Shown here: one piece after another, positions 1-6,216 of the stretch | How the letters are laid out: each line of letters starts with the position of its first letter | Position numbering within the stretch: the stretch's first letter is position 1 | Assembly: GCA_028706415.1 (NCBI GenBank) | Contig: JAQWBK010000003.1 | Span: 3,266 to 11,741 of the forward strand | Direction: 5' to 3' | Length of the DNA stretch: 8,476 nt | Source: Oscillospiraceae bacterium | GTDB taxonomy: Bacteria > Bacillota > Clostridia > Oscillospirales > Acutalibacteraceae | Notes under the pieces: model-generated | The model's input: the letters and a program-made list of their open reading frames with translations, nothing else | What the model was told of the DNA's origin: nothing | Database searches by the model: none | Program-made: the position numbers and the translations under genes

Positions 1-849
1 GTATTTTCGCTTGCAAAAATGAGAAAAATAAAAGAAGAGGGGGTATATTTTTCCTCCCATATTGATGGACGAAAGCTGTTCATCGGGCCGGAGGAGAGTA
101 TGCAAATTCAATCCAATCTCGCCTCGACAATTGCAATGGCTTTTGATGAGTGTGTGGAAAACCCTTCCACCCATGATTATGCAAAGAAATCATGTGAGCG
201 CACGGTCAGGTGGCTTTATCGGTGCCGTGATGAGCTTGCCTTGCAGAATAACAAAGAAAAAACTATTAATCCCCGGCAGATGCTGTTCGGCATTAACCAG
301 GGCAGTACCTTTGAAGACCTGCGTATCGAGAATATGAAGGAAATTGCAGAGCTTGAACTGGATGGTTATGCAATAGGCGGATTGGCGGTGGGGGAGACGG
401 CAGAGGATATGTACCGCATTATTGAGGCGGTTGAGCCCTATATGCCCGAAGATAAGCCGCGGTACCTTATGGGGGTGGGCACCCCGGTTAATATTTTAGA
501 GGCTGTATATAGGGGGGTGGATATTTTTGACTGTGTAATGCCGTCGCGAAATGCCCGACACGGTCACATCTTCACATGGCAGGGACGGCGCAATTTATTT
601 AACGAGAAATATGCAAACGATGCTCTTCCGCTTGACCAAAACTGTGATTGCCCAACCTGCCGCAACCATTCGCGTGCATATATAAGGCATCTGTTCAAAA
701 GTGGCGAAATGCTTGCTATGCGGCTTTGCGTTATTCACAACCTGTATTTTTATAACACCCTGCTCCAGCGTATCAGAGAAAGCCTTGAAAACCGAACCTT
801 CGCATCTTTTCATAGAAAATTTACAAATATTTTGGACAAGAGGGTTTGA
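1..849 (+). CDS. tgt: Queuine/preQ1 tRNA-guanine transglycosylase, 5' end missing
   Basis: This enzyme swaps the guanine at position 34 of GUN-anticodon tRNAs for the queuosine precursor preQ1 in the cytoplasm. The frame is open from the first base (VFSLAKMRK...), so the gene starts upstream; the ATG at 19 is internal. The 282 codons present are roughly the C-terminal three quarters of a family that is usually about 370-380 residues. Visible hallmarks are GGLAVGE, MGVGTP, and FDCVMPSRNARHG, whose Asp codon at 529-531 is the expected catalytic nucleophile. The zinc site is C-x-C-x2-C (Cys codons at 643, 649 and 658) plus His at 736. All key residues in the visible part are intact. It ends with TGA 63 bases before yajC, the usual neighbour of tgt in many bacteria. 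Identification is firm; only the N-terminus is unseen. Confidence 0.97.
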   Translation, partial: VFSLAKMRKIKEEGVYFSSHIDGRKLFIGPEESMQIQSNLASTIAMAFDECVENPSTHDYAKKSCERTVRWLYRCRDELALQNNKEKTINPRQMLFGINQGSTFEDLRIENMKEIAELELDGYAIGGLAVGETAEDMYRIIEAVEPYMPEDKPRYLMGVGTPVNILEAVYRGVDIFDCVMPSRNARHGHIFTWQGRRNLFNEKYANDALPLDQNCDCPTCRNHSRAYIRHLFKSGEMLAMRLCVIHNLYFYNTLLQRIRESLENRTFASFHRKFTNILDKRV

Positions 850-854
850 ATTGC

Positions 855-883
855 TTGCTATCAGTATGAAAAGTCTATATAAT
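855..883 (+). promoter_or_regulatory. Probable sigma-A promoter for yajC
   Basis: A perfect -10 hexamer TATAAT (878-883) lies 17 bases downstream of a partial -35, TTGCTA (855-860; 4 of 6 matches to TTGACA). It begins six bases after the tgt stop codon. Transcription would start near 890, just ahead of the yajC SD. This suggests yajC can be transcribed independently of tgt, although read-through from tgt is also likely because no terminator is visible. Called from sequence match alone. Confidence 0.55.
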
Positions 884-911
884 GAAAGAGATTTTTTAGG
901 GAGGTGTTCTT

Positions 912-1292
912 TTGTTTCAGTTAATTTCAGTTTTAGCGACCACTGTTCCTGCTAAACAGGTGCCAAATGCCGGCATGACAACTTTGTTTCAGGTTGGTTT
1001 TCTGGGCCTTTTGTTTGTTGGTATGTATTTTCTCATGATCCGTCCGCAAAAGAAAAAGCAGAAGGCAGAGCAGAAAATGCGCAACAGCGTTCGTGTCGGG
1101 GACGAGATTACCACAATCGGCGGTATAACCGGACGGGTTCTCAACATTAAAGAGGATGCACTGGTTATCGAAACCGGGGCAGACCGCACAAAAATGACCG
1201 TTAAAAAGTGGGCATTACAAAGCGTTGATACCATCCATGAAGCAGAGGTCGAAGACGATGATGACGACTTTGACGATGATGATGACATTTAG
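912..1292 (+). CDS. yajC: Preprotein translocase subunit YajC
   Basis: YajC is a small single-pass membrane protein that associates with SecDF and the SecYEG translocon and assists protein export. The start is TTG at 912, chosen because a strong SD (AGGGAGGTG, 898-906) lies 5 bases upstream and there is no suitable ATG; the product is 126 residues. It has a short N-terminal segment, one transmembrane helix at about residues 25-45, the family signature MIRPQKKKQKA immediately after it, and a small cytoplasmic domain (VRVGDEITTIGGITGRV...). The last 14 or so residues are almost all Asp with a single Phe and a final Ile, encoded by GAT/GAC runs. This acidic tail lies outside the conserved domain. 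The position after tgt supports the call. Confidence 0.95.
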   Translation: MFQLISVLATTVPAKQVPNAGMTTLFQVGFLGLLFVGMYFLMIRPQKKKQKAEQKMRNSVRVGDEITTIGGITGRVLNIKEDALVIETGADRTKMTVKKWALQSVDTIHEAEVEDDDDDFDDDDDI

Positions 1293-1314
1293 CGGAATCT
1301 AGTGTACTAATTTG

Positions 1315-1380
1315 TACCTCCTTGGAATATGCTTTACCGAGGTAGAATTATATCGGGTAGGCCGATGATTCAGGGGAGGG
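1315..1380 (+). promoter_or_regulatory. Leader with hairpins and a possible SD-sequestering element
   Basis: The gap before the small membrane protein gene holds several complementary segments. TACCTC (1315-1320) can pair with GAGGTA (1339-1344). The overlapping CCTCC (1317-1321) can instead pair with GGAGG (1375-1379) inside the SD of the next gene. A third hairpin is ATCGG (1352-1356) with CCGAT (1362-1366) around a 5-base loop. The mutually exclusive pairings resemble a translational switch, but the stems are short and could be chance. No known riboswitch consensus was recognised. Confidence 0.25.
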
Positions 1381-1387
1381 ACTGGTA

Positions 1388-1786
1388 TTGAGGACACAAA
1401 AAGAGGAACCCATCATGTTAAAGCGGCTGCGTCCTGTATTCATTGGAACAGCATGCGGTATTCTTTGCTGCCTTGTGGCTTTATTACTGTTTGCGCTTTT
1501 GATGGCTACATGTGATATTCCACAGGCGGCGGTTACGCCAATGGCGTTTATTGCTGCCGCTGTAGGGGCTTTTTTTGGTGGCTTTGTTTGCGCTAGAGCG
1601 GCGGGTTCACGCGGGCTGATATATGGTTCGGCTTGCGGTGGATTAATGTATCTTTTGATATTAGCTGCCGGATTTTCTATTCTTAGTGATGTTCATGGAT
1701 GGTATGCGCTTATCAAGCTGCTGGTTGTTGTTATAGCTGCAGCTATCGGCGGGGTTTACGGTGTTAATTTCCGCCGAAGAAAATAG
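1388..1786 (+). CDS. Small four-helix membrane protein, TIGR04086-like
   Basis: This hydrophobic protein of 132 residues has four predicted transmembrane helices, at about residues 18-42, 49-68, 75-97 and 108-127, and a basic C-terminal end (NFRRRK). Its size, helix layout and glycine/alanine-rich helices fit the TIGR04086 (YrzE-like) family. From memory of that family, members lie in clostridial genomes near yajC and the SCIFF genes, as here. No catalytic motif is visible and no function is established. The TTG at 1388 has a strong SD (GGGGAGGG, 1373-1380) 7 bases upstream. An ATG at 1415, preceded by AGAGG, is a realistic alternative giving 123 residues. No clear terminator follows, so read-through into scfA is possible. 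Confidence 0.75.
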   Translation: MRTQKEEPIMLKRLRPVFIGTACGILCCLVALLLFALLMATCDIPQAAVTPMAFIAAAVGAFFGGFVCARAAGSRGLIYGSACGGLMYLLILAAGFSILSDVHGWYALIKLLVVVIAAAIGGVYGVNFRRRK

Positions 1787-1819
1787 TTTGGAATTTTAAA
1801 ATGGATTTTATCAAAGATG

Positions 1820-1857
1820 TTGAAATAATAGCGGATATATGCTAAACTATGTATAAT
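1820..1857 (+). promoter_or_regulatory. Candidate promoter for scfA
   Basis: A near-consensus -35, TTGAAA (1820-1825), is 17 bases from TAAACT (1843-1848), a 4 of 6 match to the -10. A perfect TATAAT also occurs at 1852-1857 but lacks a -35 at usual spacing and would start transcription almost on the SD. One of these probably drives the SCIFF precursor gene; which one cannot be decided from sequence. Confidence 0.4.
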
Positions 1858-1881
1858 ATTGATGTTGGAGGACTATTATTA

Positions 1882-2037
1882 ATGAATCACATTAAGACTA
1901 TAAATAAACAAAACCTTAAACAAACAGCGGTTAAGGGCGGCTGTGGCGAATGCCAGGCTTCCTGCCAGTCAGCCTGCAAGACCTCTTGCACCGTTGCCAA
2001 CCAGAAGTGCGAAAATTCAAGTAATATCGGCAAATAA
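1882..2037 (+). CDS. scfA: SCIFF ranthipeptide precursor (six cysteines in forty-five family)
   Basis: This is a 51-residue ribosomally made precursor peptide. The leader MNHIKTINKQNLKQTAVKGG is followed by a core with exactly six cysteines at 21, 24, 28, 32, 36 and 43 and the family-conserved string CQASCQSACKTSCTVANQ. In the characterised clostridial homologue the maturase links Cys32 to Thr37 by a thioether; both residues are at the same positions here. The start is the ATG at 1882, with GGAGG at 1867-1871 ten bases upstream. An in-frame ATG at 1849 would add 11 residues unlike the family and place the SD inside the gene, so it was not used. The C-terminus carries a short tail (ENSSNIGK) after the last Cys. 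It is followed by a hairpin and then its maturase. The role of the mature peptide is not established; roles in population-level signalling have been proposed. Confidence 0.96.
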   Translation: MNHIKTINKQNLKQTAVKGGCGECQASCQSACKTSCTVANQKCENSSNIGK

Positions 2038-2070
2038 TACAATATAATCATTTCGGTTCTTGCAAATCGG

Positions 2071-2104
2071 TGGGGCGGATTATATTATCCGCCCTATTTA
2101 TTGT
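2071..2104 (+). terminator. Hairpin attenuator between scfA and scfB
   Basis: GGGCGGAT (2073-2080) pairs perfectly with ATCCGCCC (2087-2094) around a 6-base loop; a G-T and a T-A pair extend the base. It is followed by the T-rich stretch TATTTATTGT rather than a pure T run. This looks like a partial rho-independent terminator placed between precursor and maturase. Such an element would give abundant peptide transcript and less enzyme transcript. Confidence 0.65.
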
Positions 2105-2131
2105 CTCAACTATTGGATTAAAACCTTCGCC
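2100..2131 (+). repeat. Dispersed intergenic repeat, copy A
   Basis: This 32-base segment in the scfA-scfB gap matches the reverse complement of 6688-6719 at 28 of 32 positions by eye, including an uninterrupted 14-base block ending in CCTTCGCC. It overlaps the T-rich tail of the attenuator hairpin. The two copies lie about 4.6 kb apart in opposite orientation in unrelated gaps, which suggests a small dispersed repeat rather than a local duplication. Confidence 0.7.
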
Positions 2132-2189
2132 ATAATAACGCGCCGCACCAAGCTCTATATTAAAGCGGCCTATACGGAGAAATTACATA

Positions 2190-3557
2190 ATGATTCACAG
2201 ATATAAAAATAACGGTTATAATATAGTTTTGGATGTCAACAGTGGTGCAGTCCATATTGTTGATGATCCGGTGTATGAATTGCTGGGGCTGCTGGGCGAT
2301 AACTGCGAGAAGATTGAGGATGAATGTCCTGCCGATATCTTGGGCAAATTAGCCGGAGAATACGGCGAGAATGAAGTGTGCGGCATGTATGATGAGGTTG
2401 TTGCACTTCATAAGGCCGACCAGCTTTATAGCAGTGATGATTACGCCCAATTCGCGGATAAAATGGTGAGCTCCCCCCTTAAAGCAATGTGTCTGCATGT
2501 CTCCCATGACTGCAATCTAAGATGCAAGTACTGCTTTGCGGGTCAGGGGGTATATGGTGGCGATAAAAAGATCATGAGCCTTGAGGTGGCAAAGGCCGCA
2601 ATCGATTTTTTGATTGAAAAATCACAGGGGCGCCGAAATCTTGAAATGGACTTTTTCGGTGGCGAACCGCTTATGAACATGGAAGTTATCAAGTCAACCG
2701 TTGAATACGGGCGCAGCCTAGAAAAGAAACATGGCAAGGTGTTCCGCTTTACAGCCACCACAAACGGAATGCTGCTTGATAATGAAACTTCGGAGTTTCT
2801 TAATCGGGAAATGAATAATGTTGTGCTCTCTCTGGACGGGCGGCGGGAGGTTAATGATGCAATGCGTCCCAATGTCGGGGGGAGAGGAAGTTATCATACC
2901 ATTGTGCCGAAATATCAGCATTTTGTGAATATACGCGGTGAGCGTGACTATTATGTGCGGGGTACATTTACAAAAAACAATTTGGATTTTTCCAAGGATG
3001 TTCTGCATATGACAGAGCTGGGGTTCAATCAGGTTTCGGTTGAACCGGTTGTCAGCGATCCTGAACTGCCTTTTTCAATCAAAGAAAATGACCTACCGCG
3101 TGTTTTTGAAGAATATGATTTGCTGGCGAAACTGATTATTGAAAGAAGAAAAGCGGGGAAGGGATTTAACTTCTTCCACTTCATGATAGACCTGGACCAG
3201 GGGCCGTGCGCTATTAAGCGTATGAGAGGCTGCGGCTGCGGTAACGAGTATGCTGCGGTTGACCCCGATGGCGACATTTACCCCTGTCATCAATTTGTAG
3301 GGCAGCCCGAATGGAAGATGGGCAGCGTTTTGAGCGGTGAATATGATCTTGATATGAAGCAGCGGTTTGCTCATGCTACCGTTTATGACAAAGAGGACTG
3401 CCGTAAATGTTGGGCAAAATTCTATTGTTCGGGCGGCTGTAATGCAAATAATCAACAATATGAGGGGGATATTTTGCGCCCTCATACCCTTTCGTGCAAA
3501 CTTGAAAAAAAGCGGCTTGAATGTGCTATAATGATAAAAGTAGCACTTTCGGAATAA
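2190..3557 (+). CDS. scfB: SCIFF maturase, radical SAM/SPASM thioether synthase
   Basis: This enzyme installs Cys-to-Thr thioether crosslinks in the SCIFF peptide, using a radical generated from S-adenosylmethionine. The 455 residues match the usual length. The N-terminal ~85 residues (MIHRYKNNGYNIVLDVNSGA...) resemble the PqqD-like RRE domain that binds the leader peptide. The radical SAM cluster is C108-x3-C112-x2-C115 (HDCNLRCKYC), followed by FFGGEP at 155-160, the SAM-binding region. The C-terminal SPASM part carries auxiliary-cluster cysteines at 340, 348, 350, 366, 404, 407, 413, 417 and 436, including CxxCWAKFYCSGGC. The ATG at 2190 has a modest SD (GGAG, 2176-2179). The enzyme acts in the cytoplasm on the product of the preceding gene. 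No transporter or protease gene is visible next to it. Oxygen-labile iron-sulfur clusters fit an anaerobe. Confidence 0.97.
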   Translation: MIHRYKNNGYNIVLDVNSGAVHIVDDPVYELLGLLGDNCEKIEDECPADILGKLAGEYGENEVCGMYDEVVALHKADQLYSSDDYAQFADKMVSSPLKAMCLHVSHDCNLRCKYCFAGQGVYGGDKKIMSLEVAKAAIDFLIEKSQGRRNLEMDFFGGEPLMNMEVIKSTVEYGRSLEKKHGKVFRFTATTNGMLLDNETSEFLNREMNNVVLSLDGRREVNDAMRPNVGGRGSYHTIVPKYQHFVNIRGERDYYVRGTFTKNNLDFSKDVLHMTELGFNQVSVEPVVSDPELPFSIKENDLPRVFEEYDLLAKLIIERRKAGKGFNFFHFMIDLDQGPCAIKRMRGCGCGNEYAAVDPDGDIYPCHQFVGQPEWKMGSVLSGEYDLDMKQRFAHATVYDKEDCRKCWAKFYCSGGCNANNQQYEGDILRPHTLSCKLEKKRLECAIMIKVALSE

Positions 3558-3635
3558 GTCGTCGGAATATCCTCAGATGCTCCCGCATAAATTATTATAA
3601 CTGTGCAAGCCTTTTTGGCTATGGGAGGTGCTGGG

Positions 3636-4295
3636 GTGAAGGAACGGACAAACTCTGAGCGATTAAATTTCGCATCTGGAAATGCTGCAAAGACCATGAA
3701 ATCCTGGGCGGAATTTATTGCTGATAATCGTCTATTGCTGTTATTTACCATCGTTTTTATGGTGGGGGCTCTTATTGGGGTTATGGTGTTTGCATTATCG
3801 AACACCTTGATTTCGGGTGAGCTTGCTACAATACTTGAAGTGCGGGTAATAATTGATGGTTTCAGGGGCGGAATAACAGCCCTGTTTTCATCCTGTTTTT
3901 CTACATTGTTTTTGCTTTCATTTTTATTTGTTTTGGGGTTTTCAGCTTGTGGTGCGCCCTTTGCCGCCGTCGTGCCTCTGTTTTTTGGTATAGGGCTTGG
4001 CCTTACCGAAGCATATTATGCTTCCACCGGTTTTAAGGGGATGGTGGCAGCCGCAATCCTGATAATCCCCCATTACATTATTGCCGCGACTGCCCTGCTT
4101 TTTGGGAGTATGGAGTCGATACGGATGTCGGTGCTTTTAAGCCGCCAGCTTTTACCCAACGGAGGAATAGGCGGGTTGTGGCAGGATTTTAAATTGTATT
4201 GTGTGCGTTTCCTTGTTTATTTTTGCATTGCATTTTCATCAGGGGTGGCCGATGTATGTTTAAGGCTTTTGTTAGGTAAAGTTTTGTTAGAATAA
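3636..4295 (+). CDS. spoIIM: SpoIIM-like membrane protein (stage II sporulation protein M family)
   Basis: The product has 219 residues and five or so transmembrane helices, at about residues 33-54, 83-102, 106-130, 135-163 and 193-215. The central stretch, with FVLGFSACGAPFAAVVPLFFG and then GLGLTEAYY, together with the size (Bacillus SpoIIM is of similar length), points to the SpoIIM/DUF95 family. In Bacillus, SpoIIM anchors the SpoIID-SpoIIP peptidoglycan hydrolases at the septum and drives engulfment of the forespore. The start is GTG at 3636 because GGGAGGTG (3623-3630) lies 5 bases upstream. A GTG at 3603 in the same frame has no SD. It is followed 34 bases later by a second membrane protein gene. 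Family-level assignment is good; whether it is the dedicated sporulation protein or a paralogue is not certain. Confidence 0.8.
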   Translation: MKERTNSERLNFASGNAAKTMKSWAEFIADNRLLLLFTIVFMVGALIGVMVFALSNTLISGELATILEVRVIIDGFRGGITALFSSCFSTLFLLSFLFVLGFSACGAPFAAVVPLFFGIGLGLTEAYYASTGFKGMVAAAILIIPHYIIAATALLFGSMESIRMSVLLSRQLLPNGGIGGLWQDFKLYCVRFLVYFCIAFSSGVADVCLRLLLGKVLLE

Positions 4296-4329
4296 TTTGT
4301 TACAGGATGTTTAAGGAGTGGTATTTAAT

Positions 4330-5268
4330 ATGGCAGGTTTTTTTGGTTTTTTCGATTACAGTAAACCCGGTCCGGGAGTACAAAAAAACGGTCCGAAAAA
4401 GAAATCTTTTATCATTTTTTTCGAGATATTTTTCAGGAAATTTTGGAAGCTTATTACGGCTAATCTCTTGTTTGTGCTGATCTCGCTGCCGGTGCTGACG
4501 GTAGGGCTTGCAAATGCGGGACTGGCCTTTATTACACGCAACTTTGCAAGGGAAAAGCATGCCTTTGTTTACGGAGACTTTATCGATACCATAAAGAAAA
4601 ACTGGAAGCAGGCTCTTATAATAGGAATTATTAATCTTGTTGTAATCGCCCTTCTGATATTTGATGTTATTTTCTTTTTCAACGGCGAAAAAGGGATTTT
4701 GGGATATATAATGCTTGCATTAATCCTTTCAATATTTCTAATCTTTTCGTTTATGAAGTATTATATGTATATAATGCTGATTACATTTAAACTGACCATA
4801 AAGCAGATTTATAAAAACAGTTTTATATTTGCCATGGCAGGTTTGTTAAAGAATTTCATGTTGTTTATAATATTTGGTCTGTGTTATGTTCTTGCAGTAA
4901 TTCTATCTTTATATATCACACCAATCGCTATTATAATCATATCCCTTATGTATATATTCTTGTTCCCTGCTTTCAGGATGCTGCTTATACAGTATACCGT
5001 GTTTCCCCTCATAAAAAAACACATGATAGACCCATATTACAAGGAGCATCCGGATGAAGACAAGGAAGCAAAACGCGCGCTCAATATATTGGATGACGAT
5101 AATGAAGACGATGATGAGGAGCGTGTCTTTGAGGATACCCTCCCATTCGAAGATGATGATGAAAAAGCAACATTTCCCCGTCAATATTCCGAAGATGAGA
5201 TGCGCCGCTTGAACCGCAAGGTTAAAAGAAGACGAAACGATAATGAAGACGATGACGGAACAATATAA
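4330..5268 (+). CDS. DUF624/YesL-like membrane protein with acidic C-terminal tail
   Basis: The product has 312 residues. The N-terminal half has the YesL/DUF624 pattern: a short aromatic start (MAGFFGFFDYSKPGPG), a basic segment, then FRKFWKLITANLL, LPVLTVG and ITRNFAREKHAFVYGDF, and KKNWKQ before the second helix. About five transmembrane helices fall between residues 41 and 230. Residues ~240-312 form a soluble tail rich in Asp and Glu (DDDNEDDDEE; NDNEDDDGTI) with one basic patch (RRLNRKVKRRR). No enzymatic motif is seen; DUF624 members often neighbour sugar-uptake genes, but none are present here. The start is ATG at 4330 with AAGGAG (4313-4318) upstream. The in-frame GTG at 4318 overlaps that SD and was rejected. 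It is probably co-transcribed with the SpoIIM-like gene and ends at a strong terminator. Confidence 0.8.
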   Translation: MAGFFGFFDYSKPGPGVQKNGPKKKSFIIFFEIFFRKFWKLITANLLFVLISLPVLTVGLANAGLAFITRNFAREKHAFVYGDFIDTIKKNWKQALIIGIINLVVIALLIFDVIFFFNGEKGILGYIMLALILSIFLIFSFMKYYMYIMLITFKLTIKQIYKNSFIFAMAGLLKNFMLFIIFGLCYVLAVILSLYITPIAIIIISLMYIFLFPAFRMLLIQYTVFPLIKKHMIDPYYKEHPDEDKEAKRALNILDDDNEDDDEERVFEDTLPFEDDDEKATFPRQYSEDEMRRLNRKVKRRRNDNEDDDGTI

Positions 5269-5278
5269 TTCCGTTTTT

Positions 5279-5324
5279 AAACTCAACTCCCCTCGGATAA
5301 AACCGAGGGTGGTTGAGTTTTCGT
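5279..5324 (+). terminator. Strong rho-independent terminator
   Basis: The arms 5279-5296 and 5303-5320 form an 18-pair stem with a single mismatch (C5289-T5310) and one T-G wobble, around the loop ATAAAA. A short T run follows on the + strand, and the A-rich left side gives a T run on the other strand, so it could work in both directions. It ends the DUF624-like gene 10 bases after its stop. Its right arm is shared with the intergenic repeat at 6666-6681. Confidence 0.9.
5303..5318 (+). repeat. Shared repeat segment, copy B (terminator right arm)
   Basis: CCGAGGGTGGTTGAGT is the exact reverse complement of 6666-6681. The left arm of the same hairpin differs from that sequence at two positions. 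The match links this terminator with the composite repeat downstream of the C-GCAxxG-C-C gene. Confidence 0.7.
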
Positions 5325-5370
5325 AATAATGTGAAATGAAAGAGAATATCAGAAAGGAATGGAACTTATT

Positions 5371-6216
5371 ATGAGCGAAAATTGTAACCAAAGCTGCAGC
5401 AGCTGTTCTGAGAACTGTGCAGAAAGAAAAGAAAAAACCGACTTTTCGGAAAAACTGCATGAAATGAGCAGTGTAAAAAAAGTCATTGGTGTTGTAAGCG
5501 GTAAGGGAGGAGTGGGCAAGTCCCTTGTTACCTCCATGCTTGCCGTTTCAATGAACAGAATGGGTTATCATACAGCAATTCTTGATGCGGATATTACCGG
5601 CCCTTCCATCCCAAAAGCATTTGGTATCAAGGAAAAAGCCAAAGGCAGTGATTTAGGGCTATTCCCTGTTAAAACCAAGACCGGTATTGATGTCATGTCT
5701 GTTAATTTACTTTTAGAAAATGATACCGACCCTGTTGTCTGGAGAGGGCCGGTTATTGCAGGTACAGTAAAGCAATTTTGGACCGATGTTATTTGGAATG
5801 ATGTGGATTTCATGTTCATTGATATGCCGCCCGGAACCGGGGATGTCCCCCTAACGGTGTTTCAGTCCATTGCTGTTGATGGGATTATTGTTGTAACCTC
5901 CCCGCAGGAGCTTGTATCCATGATAGTATCCAAGGCGGTCAAGATGGCAGAAATGATGAATATCCCCATCATTGGTCTGGTAGAAAATATGTCATACTTT
6001 AAATGCCCTGATAACGGCAAGGAATATCAAATATTTGGCCAAAGTCATATAGAAGAAATTGCTGATAAACACAATTTAAAGACTCTTGCCAAACTTCCGA
6101 TTGACCCGAAAATTGCAGCAGCATGTGATAAAGGCATGATAGAGCTTTTTGAAGGAGACTGGCTTAATTCGGTTTCAAAGATACTTGAAGAAAGTATAGA
6201 GGGGAATGTTGAGTGA
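5371..6216 (+). CDS. Mrp/NBP35-family iron-sulfur cluster carrier ATPase
   Basis: This is a 281-residue P-loop ATPase of the Mrp/NBP35/ApbC group, which holds and transfers Fe-S clusters in the cytoplasm. The deviant Walker A is GKGGVGKS (44-51), followed by DADITGPSIP (72-81) and DMPPGTGD (151-158). The N-terminus carries C5-x3-C9-x2-C12-x3-C16, comparable to the N-terminal cluster site of NBP35. The C-terminal CPxC motif, where the bridging cluster is usually bound, reads C212-P-D-N215, so its second Cys is absent. The ATG at 5371 was chosen because MSENCNQSC fits the family. AAAGG (5353-5357) then lies 13 bases upstream, which is long. The ATG at 5359, four codons earlier, would be almost on the SD. 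The stop overlaps the next gene by 4 bases, so the two are likely translationally coupled. Confidence 0.9.
   Translation: MSENCNQSCSSCSENCAERKEKTDFSEKLHEMSSVKKVIGVVSGKGGVGKSLVTSMLAVSMNRMGYHTAILDADITGPSIPKAFGIKEKAKGSDLGLFPVKTKTGIDVMSVNLLLENDTDPVVWRGPVIAGTVKQFWTDVIWNDVDFMFIDMPPGTGDVPLTVFQSIAVDGIIVVTSPQELVSMIVSKAVKMAEMMNIPIIGLVENMSYFKCPDNGKEYQIFGQSHIEEIADKHNLKTLAKLPIDPKIAAACDKGMIELFEGDWLNSVSKILEESIEGNVE

Noticed and set aside
989..1288. Minus-strand open frame opposite yajC with a serine-rich start
   Set aside because: The serine run is only the complement of the yajC Asp codons; there is no SD and no family resemblance, and yajC is certain.
1849..1881. Eleven-residue N-terminal extension of the SCIFF precursor
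   Set aside because: The added residues do not fit the family, no SD precedes 1849, and the real SD at 1867-1871 would lie inside the coding region.
3603..3635. Upstream GTG start for the SpoIIM-like protein
   Set aside because: The strong SD at 3623-3630 is inside that extension and points to the GTG at 3636.
3558..3635. Possible promoter (TTATAAC near 3596) before the SpoIIM-like gene
   Set aside because: No -35 at acceptable spacing was found, so I did not list it.
4909..5460. 183-residue minus-strand open frame
   Set aside because: It crosses the strong terminator and two well-supported + strand genes, and its composition looks like the reverse of acidic and hydrophobic codons.
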